Below, piece by piece: positions 10,101 through 21,760 of a stretch of DNA of 64,000 bases. The stretch is from the NCBI GenBank assembly GCA_963931865.1, contig OZ007509.1:10911625-10975624 (forward strand), in the 5' to 3' direction. The position numbers and the translations under genes were made by a program. This DNA comes from Axinella damicornis (lineage: Eukaryota > Porifera > Demospongiae > Axinellida > Axinellidae). Position 1 is the first letter of the stretch. Each line of letters opens with the position of its first letter. The notes beneath the pieces were generated by a model. It saw only the letters and a program-made list of their open reading frames with translations, was not told where the DNA came from and did not search any database.

Positions 10101-11833
10101 TATAATTATATAGACTGCCAAAGCATGGCTACCGTCGATCTCTATGCAGCTAACTGTCGAGCGCTGAATAATTATAAGCCGACTTCACGCTGCATACCTG
10201 CAGACCATATTTATGCTAATAAAATGGTGCATCTAATCTGGTGATAGAAACACTAATTATTTTCTGTGATTCCAATGTACTGATACCAGGAAATGTACTT
10301 ATCAAAACAACATGAGTTCCAAGTACAAATTTACAAAATACACTCACTATTCATAGTCAGTCTGATTTGGTCGAAATGTAGTGTGTGGCATATGTAACAG
10401 TTGTAACAGTTGGCCCTTGGTCGCAAAAGAGTTCTCTTGAAATTCAGGAGTGGCATAGTGGTTGATGATGCCCATTTCTTGGAATTACTATAGCCACACC
10501 ACCAAGGCAGTGGCAGGTGATGTCCATGTTCCTGGAATGGCAGTCACAAACGCTTGAAATGCATGGCACCTTCAAGCATGGCACGGATGGCATGGCAGAC
10601 TGCAGTAGCCGCCGATTTCCTGGAATAGTGCATCCACAACAGTCACAAACACTCGAAATGCAGTAGGTGGCAATGCAGTTTGATGCCCATTTCCTGAAAT
10701 AACAACGGTCACAAACGATTTCTCTCCAAACGCAGCACAACAATTTCTATCTGTTACAACTGTCCATCCAATCTAGCGGTACAAATTCGTTTCCTGGAAT
10801 TTCTATGATTCCAATCCTACGGTAGTGAATTATGAAATTATTTTATTAGCATAATGTACCCACACTAAATTAAGTTATCTCTACGTACCCTTCTCTCTAC
10901 CCTGACATCACGCACATGATAAATTATCCCAGGCCCTCCCCACTTTTTCTGTACTGTAAGCTATGAAAAGCTGGGCAATGGCCTGGGAATTAGACTACAG
11001 TACATCTACCATACAATAACTACAGTCATGGGACAGCCTTGCGGGTAAGTGCAGCTGACGTTTTTGTACCAATTCGCATGAGAAGTCGCATCAGTACTCC
11101 AAGTCGCGAGAGAAACCCATATAATGTAGTGCAACTCACATGCACTACAGTAAGCAACGAATTTATGACTGTTTTGTGGCAAACATTAGCTTTAATGACT
11201 GCTGCTGATCCAAGAGGGCTGAGATACTTGTCTGGAATCTATAATACTACCATTAGCCATCCATGAACTTGTCCATATAGCTTACTTGTCTTGTGTCTGG
11301 ATTGGACTGTATGCCACTGCCAGTTCCTGGTGTGGCTTTGCCTTAGGCCTCATGCATGTGCCTTCCCACACCAGCATTTTAGTTTGCAGTATGCTAATGC
11401 AAAGGGGTAAAGCAGAAATGAAATATTGTCACCAAGCAAGCTATGGTAATACGGATTTGCTGTGTTCATTGGCACAGGAACGTGCAAAGAAATTTGTGTT
11501 TAGTAAAAGAAATTTGTGGTTACCAGTCAATGGCTTATGTAGGTTCCAGGAAGAACTCATTTTCTCTCTCCCAATAACTAACTATACCCAAAACGAAAAG
11601 GGAGGGGAGGGAGGGCCATAGAGGAGTGGGTAAGATAGAGGGGAGGGAGCTAGAACACACATGCCAACTCTCATGCATTAGTAGCCTGCCAGAGCTTAAT
11701 AGGTGGGTGTGGCCTGGAAACGTGGCAGGCCTGTTTTACAACGAGATCTGTATGTGCATAAAGTGTGCCCCATCGACCTGGATGACCACAACTTTAGCAA
11801 CTAACACTGGCGCATGGTTTTCTTTCCCTCCAG
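10101..11833. other. No gene seen; degenerate repeats 10440-10760
   Basis: Between 10440 and 10760 phrases such as GCCCATTTCCTGGAAT and GGCAGTCACAAACGC recur loosely, giving spurious minus-strand frames. The remainder contains only short frames. Confidence 0.35.
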
Positions 11834-12553
11834 ATATTCTTGCCCTCCTGAAGGCTGGGGAAAACCTCAAAGAGCCCCAAGAGGACACACCAGGTACTGG
11901 TGGTTTTGCCTTAGACAATTGATAGTCAACTAACTTCAGTTGTTCAGGGAGTCACCTGAACAGTAGACTTTAACTGAGTGCTGTTCTGATTAGCCAGAGC
12001 CTCGATCGTTCCCATACCATTCCCACCACTGGTTTTTGAGCATGCACAGTATGGCAGGGGAAGGCCTGGAATTAAGATCTGGTCATGTGGGATGACGTTA
12101 AGTACCTGACCTTCAGAGGAACTCTACTCACTATTTTCAGGCAGCTCCACACTCTCACCCTGTGAGATCGACCAGCTTGGTATGTGTCAACAGTTTGAGG
12201 TTCAACTTAAAACTTATAAATATTATACCTTTTTTCCAGAAAAGAACATCAAAGCGTTCATGGTATTCTACCGGCGCGAGTTTCCTCATGCATCCATTCT
12301 ACCCAAGATGCACTTTCTGGAGGAGCACACCATACCATGGATCCGGAAATGGGGGACAACACCCGGAATGATGGGAGAGCAGGGCGCGGAGAGCATTCAT
12401 GCCACCTTCAACAAAATAGAACTCTCCTACCGCAACATGATCCACAACAGAGTCGATCGACTTAAGAGTGTGGTAGAGCAGCACCACCTGCAAATCTCCC
12501 CACAAAACCTGGTGTTACAACCTGGGACGAGGAAGAGGCCAAGGGAGGAGTAG
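11834..12553 (+). pseudogene. C-terminal part of a transposon-linked protein
   Basis: Three splice-bounded pieces fit together: 11834-11893 (DILALLKAGENLKEPQED), 12141-12179 and 12240-12553. The last exon contains KMHFLEEHTIPWIRKWG, GMMGEQGAESIHATFNK and VEQHHLQISP, and stops at TAG 12551. The block PK(M/L)H.LE.H...W...W....G..GEQGAESIHA is one I recall from repeated, transposon-associated proteins of cnidarians, sponges and other invertebrates; its enzymatic role is not established to my knowledge. The N-terminal part is absent upstream, so this is probably a truncated copy. Confidence 0.6.
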
Positions 12554-13166
12554 TCTGGTCACATGGCACCAGCTACCCAGTCTCACTTCATGTAGCTATC
12601 TAATCACATTGACCACACACATCATAAAGCTTCGCAAAATAATAACAACTGACATCCAAACAACTAGCGCTAGTTACCGGATAGCATGCCAAATCAATAG
12701 TAAGCTACCAAATCAAGCCGCCATACCTTGTAAATATCTTGTTCAAAATAGTTGCCGTTTTCAACCCGTCAGTTCTCCGCGTAGAAAAATAAGTTGACAC
12801 TTCTTTCCACGACTACTTCGTAGTACTGCCTCTGAATTTGCTTGAGAGCGCTTCGAAAACAGCACCGAATTTGACGGCTAGCCAGAATAGACGGTTCCTT
12901 TCCCGAGCACGTGGCTCCGTAAGCCCAAAACCAGTGAACGGAATCTCGCCGGATATGCTGCATTGGCAACTTCCATGTCAAATAGCTGCTAATTGGCCAA
13001 AAGGAATGTATAAGTGGACCTATAACCCGTTGCTAACGCTAGAATACGTTGTTACGCAAAAATTCTGTGCGCGCGTGACGTCACAAAATGTCTCGCGCGT
13101 ATTGCAATGAAACAGCAGTGAGCATGTCATGATGCAAGGTGATGTCTACATTTCCCCCTCCCACAG
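12554..13166. other. No gene seen
   Basis: Only short frames. CpG-rich stretch around 13060-13095 (GTGCGCGCGTGACGTCAC) without promoter elements I can defend. Confidence 0.35.
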
Positions 13167-13551
13167 CCAGCCATCCTGCAGCTGTTTCCCATTCTGAAGC
13201 AAGCCGACTCAAACAGAAGAAAGTTCACCCTCACTGTGAGTCGGACTTGACTTGAGTAGTACGTAGATTTTCCCAAACCCTCCCTCCGTCCCCCAATCAC
13301 TCCCTCCTCTGACCCCAAACACTCCTCCTGTCCCCTGCACCAGTTTGGGTGGCTGCTTTCCCCAAGGTAGCAGTCACTCGAATACTGCAGGGAGAAAATA
13401 TGGCAGGCTTCGTGTCCTTGGTGTGTGTATCTGATGCCACCCAGGACCCCGTACCTGCCAGACATACTCGTATAGGCCTGGAGCAAGTTTAATGAAGCGG
13501 GATATCTGATACCATAAGGCAATTTTGGTAGCAGAGGGGGATCTCTATACT

Positions 13552-13603
13552 TAGCCTCGTTCCTAGGCGCTCGGTAATTACCGAGCGCCTGGGAACGAGG
13601 CTA
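13552..13603. mobile_element. 52-bp minimal foldback, TAGCCTCG family
   Basis: TAGCCTCGTTCCTAGGCGC followed by TCGGTAATTACCGA and the mirrored arm ending CGAGGCTA: a perfect hairpin but for one base. Exact 9-bp target duplication CTCTATACT (13543-13551, 13604-13612). It lies in a UBR4 intron and shares its subterminal GCTCGGTAATT with the 583-bp element at 4222. Confidence 0.92.
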
Positions 13604-14002
13604 CTCTATACTCTGAGTCCAAGGCATACAGCGGTGTAGTTCTTCCATCATGTGGTGTTGCGGGAGGAATGTGGAAATGGCTGAGTTACTTTCTCCATTG
13701 TTCCCTCCTCCCACAGCGTTTCAGCACAACCTCTGTTCCATTCACCGTGCTCTACATGAGCCACAACCCTTGCAACAAGGACTTAATGATTATCTGTGGA
13801 ATGAAGGTGAGGGAGAAGAAGGGGGACTGAGGAGGGTGGGGGCTGGGAGGGTGAGGGGATAGGTGGGGGAGAAGGGGTGGAATTAAGGGGAGAGAGGGAG
13901 AGGGGAAGAGGAAAAGTGAAGATTGCATATACCATTGCTACCTGTATGTTGACAAAGTCAGATTTCATCAGACACTTGTAAACATTGGCTACACATTAGA
14001 TT

Positions 14003-14565
14003 AACGTATGGCCGGAAAATTTGGAGGGTACTTAATTTGGCGGATTGGCTCTAAAAAGCTGGGAATTGCATTTGGCTGATTAAGATTTGGTGGATTTGTA
14101 AATTAGCAGAGTGAGAATGACATCCTACTAACCACACGGCCATGTGGCCGTGGAGCGCTCGGTGGTTTACATGAAGTCTTGTGTCGGTAGGCTGCGATGG
14201 AGTCTGAGTTTGCAGTGGAGAGCTGTGTTTGAGGTACCACGTCTGCCAAAACCTCTGGGATGCGAGTGTGGGAGAGGAACTGCCGTGCGAGTGGTAATGA
14301 AGAGAACCAATACGCAGTAGCAGTGATGCGATGGAGCACCATCGTCGGCCATGTCAGCTGCTTGCTTGCTATTTCTGGCAGATCAGAGACAGAGGTACTA
14401 TAGTACTATGAGTGCGTGCGCGAGAGCTCGAGCGTCGTGTGCGAGAGCCCGCCCACATGCACATCATGAGAAAATAATTATCAGTGGAATGTAATTTGGC
14501 CGTGCGTTCATAATCTGCCAAACCGCCGAATTAAATTCCTCACTAAATTTTCCGGCCATATGGTA
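14003..14565. mobile_element. MITE with TATGGCCGGAAAATTT ends
   Basis: The left end TATGGCCGGAAAATTTGG is mirrored by AAATTTTCCGGCCATA at the right, with further pairing of TTAATTTGGCGG and CCGCCGAATTAA. TA flanks fit a Tc1/mariner or pogo-type target. A solitary end of the same family (TATGGCCAGAAAATTTGGCG) occurs at 30369. Lies in a UBR4 intron. Confidence 0.7.
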
Positions 14566-14689
14566 TAAGCCCATATCAATTTAAAGCTGGTATCGAAATG
14601 TGTGGAGTATCTTGACACTCTGAGATATATATGCCTAGCACATACGCTATTTGACCAGAAATTGTCAACCAATGGTTAAGTGCTATCCT

Positions 14690-14850
14690 GCCACCTGCTG
14701 ATCAGCTCTCCCTACCTGCTGACAACTGTCCCCACCTGCTGATCAACTGTCTCCACCTGCTGATCACCTGTCCCCACCTACAGGCTACTGATCTGCTCTC
14801 CCCACCTGCTGATCAACTGTCCCCACCTGCTGATCAGCTTGTTCCCACCT
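14690..14850. repeat. Minisatellite, about 22-bp unit
   Basis: Repeats of CCACCTGCTGATCAACTGTC with small variation, about seven units, immediately before the acceptor of the UBR4 exon at 14870. Confidence 0.85.
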
Positions 14851-15058
14851 GTTCTGCTCTTGTGTGTAGGACTGTCAGCTGCTGGTGCTGAATGCATCCG
14901 GTCAGATGACCAGAAGGATTGGTCAACTCCGCTGGGTAAATTGTCAAGGTGGGTGTGTATGTGTGCGCCTTCATGATATTCTACAAGGGGGGGGGGGGGG
15001 GGGGTCTGGGCACGAGACTAGAACCGATCTGGGAATAGGTATGCCTGAGGGAGCACAG

Positions 15059-15242
15059 TACCGTAGATTTCAGGTTGGTTGTCCAAAAAATTCGGAATGC
15101 AAAACTGCAAAAGTATTACGTGATTTGAATCCACCAATAGAATCGAAGTTGTCACGTGACAACTTGGATTCTATTGGTGGATTCTATTCTATTGGTGCAT
15201 TCCGAGTTTGGACGGAGCAAGCAACGTGAAATTTACGGTATA
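15059..15242. mobile_element. Small MITE with TACCGTAGATTTCA ends
   Basis: TACCGTAGATTTCA at the left and TGAAATTTACGGTA at the right form the ends; the middle is a second inverted pair around GTCACGTGAC (AATCCACCAATAGAATC mirrored). TA-flanked, so a Tc1/mariner-like MITE is likely. Confidence 0.65.
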
Positions 15243-15352
15243 GCCAAAGATCCAAAACACAAGTTAATCAACAAAGTAAGAGGGAGATTGCCGACGAAGT
15301 AGCACAAATGAGTTTTACAGTACAAACAACATGACTGTCTAGAAGAAGTGAG

Positions 15353-17009
15353 TTACAAGGTGACACCAAAGTGGCTCTGAAGGTAGGAGAGGTGAACAGA
15401 CGTCAGTTTACCAGCTACTGCAGACATATCCAACTGGTCTGCTGTGAAGCTTGGGCATTTACTCCTTATGCACGAAATACATGGATGAAAGTAGGTGTTC
15501 TGCTTCTGTTTCGTCACCTTCTTCGCACCACCGCTGTAGTACTCCCGATGGTCAGCGTGACGAACTACAAAATCGTGAGGAGGGTCAAGCAGAGTGCCAT
15601 TTGCTTTGCGAGCAAACTCTTGGGTGCATCCATAGCACTTCTTAACACGGTTGCTAAGAAACACCACACAGAAAGAATCATTGGCCTCCGTTTGAGAAAT
15701 TGGGGTAATGGGCATGGGCAAAGTCATGTTGACAAGTGGTGTTGGAGTAGCCTCGGTCCCAGGCTCTCTCCTCTAAAAACGGGGGGAGGAGAGAGCCTGG
15801 TAACATTCGCGTAAAAAGCTGTCGACTTCCGGCGCCTGGATCTGGCGGACCCAATCAGATTGCAGAACAAAACCACGTGAACACGTGAACATTTTGTAGG
15901 CGTTTACCTTCACTGCCGTGCTAATGCACGAATTGTAGACTCAGAACTGAACGCTCCGGGACAGAGTACCTCTCAATGATTGGCGAAAAGTGTGCGAGAG
16001 GGCCACTGGTCTGATCTCGCTGTTCACTGTGGGTTGTTTGCTGGACCAGCTCATTCGTCGTTTGTCGCCGCTTACAGGATCGACGGTTCACAAGGTGAGC
16101 TCTCCTGGTTAGCTGTAGAATTGTCTTGGACTTCTGTGAAGCTGGGGATGCCTTGAAAACGAAGAGCGATATTTTCAATAGCGCGTGACTGATTTGTAAC
16201 TCACGCGACATTTACCACAAAAGTAGGAGTGTCCTTCGTTTATCACATGGCTGATGACGCGCCGGAAGTCGACAGCTTTTTACGCGAATGTTACCAGGCT
16301 CTTTCTTCCCCCCGTTTTTAGAGGAGAGAGCCTGGGACCGAGGCTAGTGGTGGAGGGGGCGAAGTCACGTCGACAAGTGGTGTTGGAGGGGGCAAAGTCA
16401 CGTGGACAAGTGGCGGTGGAGGAGGATTACACTGCTGCATTGCATCCACATCACGTACATGTGAAAATGCTGTGATCACCATGGTGTTGTACATGTTCCC
16501 GGAATACGACTGAGCAGATACACTTTGCATTGTTGGTGGTGGCAAACAAACTGACGAAGGCAAGGAATGAAGCAGGGGTGGGGTTGCACTTGTGCCGCAA
16601 AAATTTGCAATCACATTCCCAGAATAGGTCTCAGCAGAGACGTTCTGCATGGTCGTCGGTAGAGGCAAGCTAAACGGAGATGGGAGATCAAGTGGGAAAG
16701 GAAAGACCATGGTGTAGCACTGGTGCCGGAATGTGTAATTGGAAGTTGGATGCTAGCTGTTGCTGAAGAGGATACACCTGGAAGTGTAGGCAGTACTTCA
16801 ACGGCATTGGTAACACTTGCGGACGTTTTCCTTTTTCGTGGCGCCTGGTTACCCTTGCGACCTCTTCCTGCTGGCATATCCGATGTCAGAAGCTTTGTCA
16901 GGTTGGGACGAACACCTTTACCCTTGTTCAGGCACGCAATGAACTGAGGTAGAACATGATTTACTTCAAGCATACAAGCTTGAATTCGGGGCATGATTAA
17001 CCCTACCTG
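15353..17009 (-). pseudogene. Transposon-linked zinc-ribbon protein, split by a MITE
   Basis: The C-terminal part (15727-15353) is an open frame with KKCYGCTQEFA, LLDPPHDFVVRH, NTYFHPCISCIRSKCPSF and a final HLSYLQSHFGVTL. Two Cys pairs and two His suggest a zinc ribbon; I recall this CYGC..PPHD..H...YFH..C pattern from many invertebrate transposon-linked proteins. Upstream (17009-16347) is a low-complexity Pro/Ser-rich part with RGRKGNQAPRKRKT and two repeats of TMQ(N/S)VSA(E/Q)(T/S)YSGN, carrying a frameshift near 16710. The two parts are separated by the 599-bp MITE at 15748-16346. Reading begins right where a Harbinger remnant ends. Function unknown; not intact. Confidence 0.6.
15748..16346. 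mobile_element. 599-bp MITE, TAGCCTCG foldback family
   Basis: Ends are TAGCCTCGGTCCCAGGCTC and GAGCCTGGGACCGAGGCTA, with inverted arms continuing through CTCTCCTC, the GTAACATTCGCGTAAAAAG block and GTCGACTTCCGGCGC. Target duplication GTGTTGGAG / GTGGTGGAG (one mismatch). It interrupts the minus-strand zinc-ribbon gene. Confidence 0.88.
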
Positions 17010-17734
17010 GCCACCCAAAATACATCGACCTTGGTGATCCACCGTTCCCTACAAGATGATGGAATGAAAGCCCTTTCGATTGTAATAGTCCGCAGGGCAT
17101 TCTTGTGGAGACACAGTCGGAATGTGTGAGCCATCCACACATTGCGGGAAACTATGGTCACCTTTGAACTCTCAACAGCTTCCTTCAGAGCTGCTCCCGT
17201 AGGCACTTCTATGTAATCAGGCAGCAAAAGTTTTAGGATGGAGGAACAAGCATGTTTGGTTACTATACATACAGTCGACTTTGATACGCCAAACAGATGT
17301 CCAATTGTTCTGTAATCTGCACCAGTCGACAAAAAACATGAAGTTAGAGCTACTCATTGTTCCGACTGTACTGCCTTTCTCATCACAGTATCGTGTTTTT
17401 CAATGGCTGATTGTAGCTTCTTGCTACACAGGTACAGAAAGGTGTCGTGCGACATGCGGAAATTATCCAACCAGTCCTGTGGGGTAAATGTTGAGTTCAC
17501 TACCCGTCCCCACCAATGGTTGCTTCTCTCTTTTGACCACAGAGTTCTCTCAGTTGGCCCATGCACTTTTGAGGATACCACTGCTGAGAATACCAAGCGG
17601 TCATCGGTTTGTTTCTGAGCAAAAGCCCTTCTTCGCTTAATACTTTGTCTCTTCCTCCACTTCCTCCACCTGAAAGATTGCTGCTTCCTTGCCGACAAAA
17701 ACATACGAACACTACCCACCTTATCCATCGTCAA
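17010..17734 (-). pseudogene. PIF/Harbinger transposase remnant
   Basis: From the ATG at 17734 the frame reads through a basic segment, then FRMSHDTFLYLCSKKLQSAI, then a TGA at 17354, then in the same frame FLSTGADYRTIGHLFGVSKS and YIEVPTGAALKEAVE. A frameshift follows, after which QCVDGSHIP and CPADYYNRKGFHSIIL appear, then TAG where the family has Gln, then GTVDHQGRC. These are the HARBI1-type landmarks: the helix-turn-helix before the catalytic core and the first catalytic Asp in (V/I)DG(S/T)HIP. The rest of the DDE core is absent. TGA most likely replaces Arg (CGA) and TAG replaces CAG. Confidence 0.85.
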
Positions 17735-17824
17735 CGGCGCACTCTTTGCTATTCAACTTCGTCTAACTGGTTACTTGGCAATTGCGGGGACAGCTACACG
17801 CATGCTCAGAGCCTATATATCTAC

Positions 17825-20800
17825 GTAGCTAGCTACACAACGATTTTTTCACGGGATGTAACAGGTACATATACGGTCCGTTATGTATCTGTGAACTACA
17901 GACCTGTAAGCAGAAATTAGGGCAGCTCACCGTAACAGGTCCGTAGCAACACAGGCTGTAACGGATACGTTTACACAGGTATGTTGATAATATTATCTGT
18001 TACACACCTGTGTAATATTTTCCATGCAGTCGGATCTGTATGCATACAGCTAGCTATTTGCTATAGGTTCACTGTGTTGCTGGACTCAAGAATGATAATT
18101 ATATTCAACTGTTAAGACACTTCATGCGATACATATTTACGCAAACAAGGTGTTGGAATTGTCATGAATATGTTGCAATCCAGACCGGGTGATACATTCA
18201 CGTTCTGCAGTTCAGCTTTTTTGCCCTTGCTGAAAGGAGCAAGACTGGCCACATTCATGAACAATGGAAACTGCTGTACAGATTGAAGATGCCGGGATTA
18301 CAGCAAGGGCTTTCGTACAGAACAGGAGGGGGCACTCTTTCAGTTGATGGCACCACAGAGAACACGTTCATAGTTCATAGTCTCAACAAAGCACGCACTG
18401 AGTTGTCCATGCTCCACCTGTGGACATATACGTTTGGAAGATAGTTGATATCATTATGATGAAGAGATATGATCCTTCATACTCATAGTCTCATACCTCT
18501 CCTGTGTCAGTGCAGAATGCCACAGTCCTGGCAGTTGACAAGACACCCATTGCATCATTGTAACTGTAGCACTGTTGTCTTCAAAGCGATTGTGCTGCAC
18601 CAAAAGTAGCCCGCTGCTTGCAGGTTGCCCACAGTTTCTGTACACCCACTTGCTCACAGGATACTATCCCTGACTGGAACAATGTTCCTTGTACAGCTGG
18701 TACATTCTGTTGATGGAAAGGTCAGGGCTCAATTAATGCCTCTTCGGGTCATGAGTAGTGGCTTTTATACTTTGGAAAGGAGGATATGTGCTCCCATACA
18801 AGTGCCAAGCTCTCTTCAGTGGTTTTATTTGGTGGAAGGTGATGTCCTCTTTGATCGTTGTGAGGAGATCCTCCAAGATCTGCTTGAGCCTTCAATGCCC
18901 GCTCGAGTCGACCATTAGAGATGCCATGTATTGCTAAAAACGCCACTTTACACAAACATGTCGACACCCTTCCATTTCTCACGTGGAAAACTCTTGAGTT
19001 AGCGCGTCGAGATTCAGCTCCACTGGCAGTGTACCATTTTGCAACTTCAACGACCTTGACACAGCCACAGATATAGGCATTCTGGACGTTAAAATCAGCT
19101 GTTTTCCAGAACCCCTCAAAGAGTCTCTTTCTCTGGGGCTTCGCTACAGTTTCAAAGCATTTCAGGCTACACCCACACGGAGTGTCACCCATCTCCTTTG
19201 CTGGTATCTACATGTAGCAAAGAAATGGAGACATTTGACAAAGGTATAGCCAAGTGTAACAGCATCTTAATGGCAGTGCGATATAGCTAAATGCAAGTTA
19301 GACCATCAGTTTACATGCACGAAAGAACAGCGTACACCATGCTGAGAAAAGGTAACAGTTATCGTAGGACTCAGTTTTATTCTCCTTGGTCACATACTCC
19401 TGTCCAGAGTTGCACTTGGCTTTTCAGGTAGCTTGTTCCATTCACTTTCATACCTCACTCTTTTCCACCTAGCTGCCTAGGCCTGCTAGGAGTCTCCCCA
19501 GCTACCGAACGCGAAGTGCAAGCGGTTTCTGCCATGCTACGTAGCATGTCCTTACTTGCCCAAGCATGCACAGGCTCACACAAGCATGCACACCGGATGA
19601 CATCACAAAATGTGGGCATATGATTGGTTGATCTCCGGTTAGACCACTTTACAAAACTCCAGCTGTTTGCAAAGTGATAAAATGGTGAAGCTTACATCAT
19701 TCACACCAATAATGTGTGAATGGTCTCGCTTCAACAGTGGACTTATCTAATCTCAAGTAAGCGTGCAATCAACAAAAATCAAATTCTCTGAAAATCCGGT
19801 TAGACCACTTTACTTCTCAGCCCTTCAATTTATGACTGATTGTGCACATGAATTCAATTACCTCTCTCAGTGTTCCTGGTTGATAAACATGTTTCTCTTT
19901 GTCCAGCATGGGCATTCCATGTAGGAAGGCCTTGGGCTGCACAAGGTTTGTAGACCTCCTCCATACCTGCATGGGTGATATTGATGTTAAAATATTATTT
20001 GAATTGGTGTGCATTTGAGTAACCATGACGTAGCCTCCTCTCTCACAACTCCTACTTGTATGATCATCGGGGCAAGAAACCTCTCATCTGTGTGCCCCTG
20101 GAAGCCTCATACATTTCACTGCAAATTCATATTCAGAAAGATAGCTATAGTATACAAGAGAGCACAAAAAATTTGAGTGAGGAGATGATATCACCGTACA
20201 CGTATATACGTCTCCATGCCTGTCATTACCTGCAAGGCTCATCTGTGTGTACAGGGTATCTCTGAAGACTTTGATATGTCTGGACTTGCTAAACATCTTG
20301 CCAAATTGCTTATTAATTCTGTGTCAGCAATACTTCTTTCATCGAGTATATCTATCCTATAGCCTCGTTACAGTGTTGTGGATTAGAGCGGAGAGTCTGG
20401 GAGTGAGGCAAGTTTACAGTGAGATCAAAACAAGCTAGAGGATAACACTGTCTGCTGAAAATGTCTTCTGATTATGCAAAGTACTCAAGGCTAGTCGCGG
20501 TGCCATAGCTACGCTGCTAAATTGATATAATTAACTGCAAAGTACTAAAAACACAGTGCTAACTGAATGTGAATACTCACTTGGTAGCTGAAATTAAAAG
20601 CTTCGGGGTAGCAAATTCTGCACATCAGGAACAATCTCTAATGCTTCTCTCCAGTAGCAATCCTACGTATCCGTGCTGAGGCCAGATTTTCGCTCGCAGC
20701 ACTACGTGAACTTGCCCTCAAACATGGCGGATAGCAACCGTTGCTACCGACACACCCCCAAATTTACTTCCAGTGCAAGGCTCAGCTCTGTAACGGACAT

Positions 20801-20929
20801 GTGAAAACAGACCAGTACACAATGTGTAGCGTTTTTGCCGGTAACGGATGCATATACGGGTCCGTAACAGGAAGGTAAATCCCACATCCTGTTACGGATC
20901 CGTAACTATTTCGTTGCGTAGCTGGCTAC
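17825..20929. mobile_element. 3.1-kb DNA transposon with 19-bp inverted ends
   Basis: GTAGCTAGCTACACAACGA (17825-17843) is matched inverted by TCGTTGCGTAGCTGGCTAC (20911-20929), 17 of 19. Both ends are followed by GTAACAGG and by clusters of related motifs such as TAACGGATCCGTAAC and TACGGTCCGTTA, which look like subterminal transposase-binding repeats. Inside, on the minus strand, is an uncharacterised TE protein. No convincing target duplication is seen. Confidence 0.6.
18454..19192 (-). pseudogene. TE-encoded protein, broken
   Basis: Frame 19192-18749 gives MGDTPCGCSLKCFETVAK, then SRRANSRVFHVRNGRVSTCL, CKVAFLAIHGISNGRLERAL and VWEHISSFPKYKSHYS. After a shift the minus strand gives LSINRMYQLYKEHCSSQG, a stop (TAG), then YPVSKWVYRNCG. 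The succession CGC.. / SRR..R.(Y/F) / VC...FL...GI...R(L/I) / H I.S(F/I)P....HY / (L/S)I..MY.LY.E.C matches an uncharacterised repeated protein family I recall from insects and marine invertebrates, thought to be a transposase. The copy has at least one frameshift and one stop, so it is not functional. Confidence 0.55.
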
Positions 20930-21445
20930 AACCATACAACATAAAATCCATATGCACCTTTTCTTGTGTCACAGCAGCTCTTCTTCTTTCTTGCTTCTCG
21001 CTGCTGATGGTGATGGGGTAAACCTGGATTGAAACCACTTAATGCGTTTACATGGAGTGAGTTAATCGTATCAGGTTTCGTACTACGTGTGTGGACAGCG
21101 CTAATCCGCATTCCAATCCGGGTCAATGTAACCCGGTTTAATACGTGTAAACGGGGCTCAGGCTTGTGTTTAAATGTACTCTGTTCTGTGTGATTTTATT
21201 TTAATGATGATTCTCGATTTCCTACTCAGGTGCTTGAGCTGAAAGTTTACCCAATAAGGCAAAGGTGCAGGGCATGGTTGCCATGACACAGCCCCCGTGA
21301 TGGGGGAGCTGGTAAGAAAAGAAGTTGAACATCTGTTCATATTCGGTTTACAGCGAATGCCATTGATTATAGTAAGCAAGTGCTTCCCTTCCTCCCTTCC
21401 TCCTTTCTCCTCCCTCCTACCTTCCCTTCTGCCTCCCCCCCCCCC

Positions 21446-21476
<31 letters not shown>

Positions 21477-21506
21477 ACACACACACACTCCTCCTCGCTC
21501 CCATAG
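20930..21506. other. No gene; poly-C and (CA)n tract
   Basis: A homopolymer of about 25 C followed by (CA)n at 21437-21487 precedes the acceptor of the next UBR4 exon. Otherwise no feature. Confidence 0.6.
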
Positions 21507-21760
21507 TTCACAACTGTTACATCACACTACCCTCATCATTGTTTGTGAAGATGGCAGTCTAAGGATCTATGTAGCCAACAACAATGCAAGCATGGAGTAC
21601 TGGTTGCAGCCGTCAGCCGCAGTTCCAGCCTACAAGCCACCTCGTGATGCTCAGGTCCCGTGTGAGGAAGAAGGGACCTGCTGTCCATCGTGTGGAGCAC
21701 CCCAAGTTTCCCGTCGACTTCTTTGAACACTGCCAGCAAATGCAGTACAGTGACATTGAG
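21507..21760 (+). pseudogene. UBR4: UBR4 exon: CEDGSLRIY segment, frameshifted
   Basis: After CCCATAG the exon reads HTTLIIVCEDGSLRIYVANN and EYWLQPSAAVPAYKP. In the next reading frame it continues RVRKKGPAVHRVEHPKFPVD and FFEHCQQMQYSDIE up to the donor at 21761. Vertebrate UBR4 has TTMILLCEDGSLRIYMAN, YWLQPSLQPSS, PVRKRKT and FPIDFFEHNQQLTDVE. A frameshift is therefore needed between about 21640 and 21670. The following exon is 20 kb away. Confidence 0.85.

Larger units (their letters stand above)
13167..14935 (+). pseudogene. UBR4: UBR4 exons: beta-propeller segment (3 exons)
   Basis: Exon 13167-13235 encodes LFPILKQADSNRRKFTLT and ends at GTGAGT. Exon 13717-13806 encodes SVPFTVLYMSHNPCNKD and LMIICGMK and ends at GTGAGG. 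Exon 14870-14935 encodes DCQLLVLNASGQMTRRIGQL and ends at GTAAAT. All three are multiples of three and in phase 0. Vertebrate UBR4 reads LLKQADSSKRKLTLT, VPFTVLSLTGNPCKEDYLAVCGLK and DCHVLTFSSSGSVSDHLVL at the matching place, so identity is secure. No lesion is seen in these three. Confidence 0.85.

Noticed and set aside
21170..21562. Plus and minus frames over the poly-C/(CA)n tract
   Set aside because: Microsatellite translation only.
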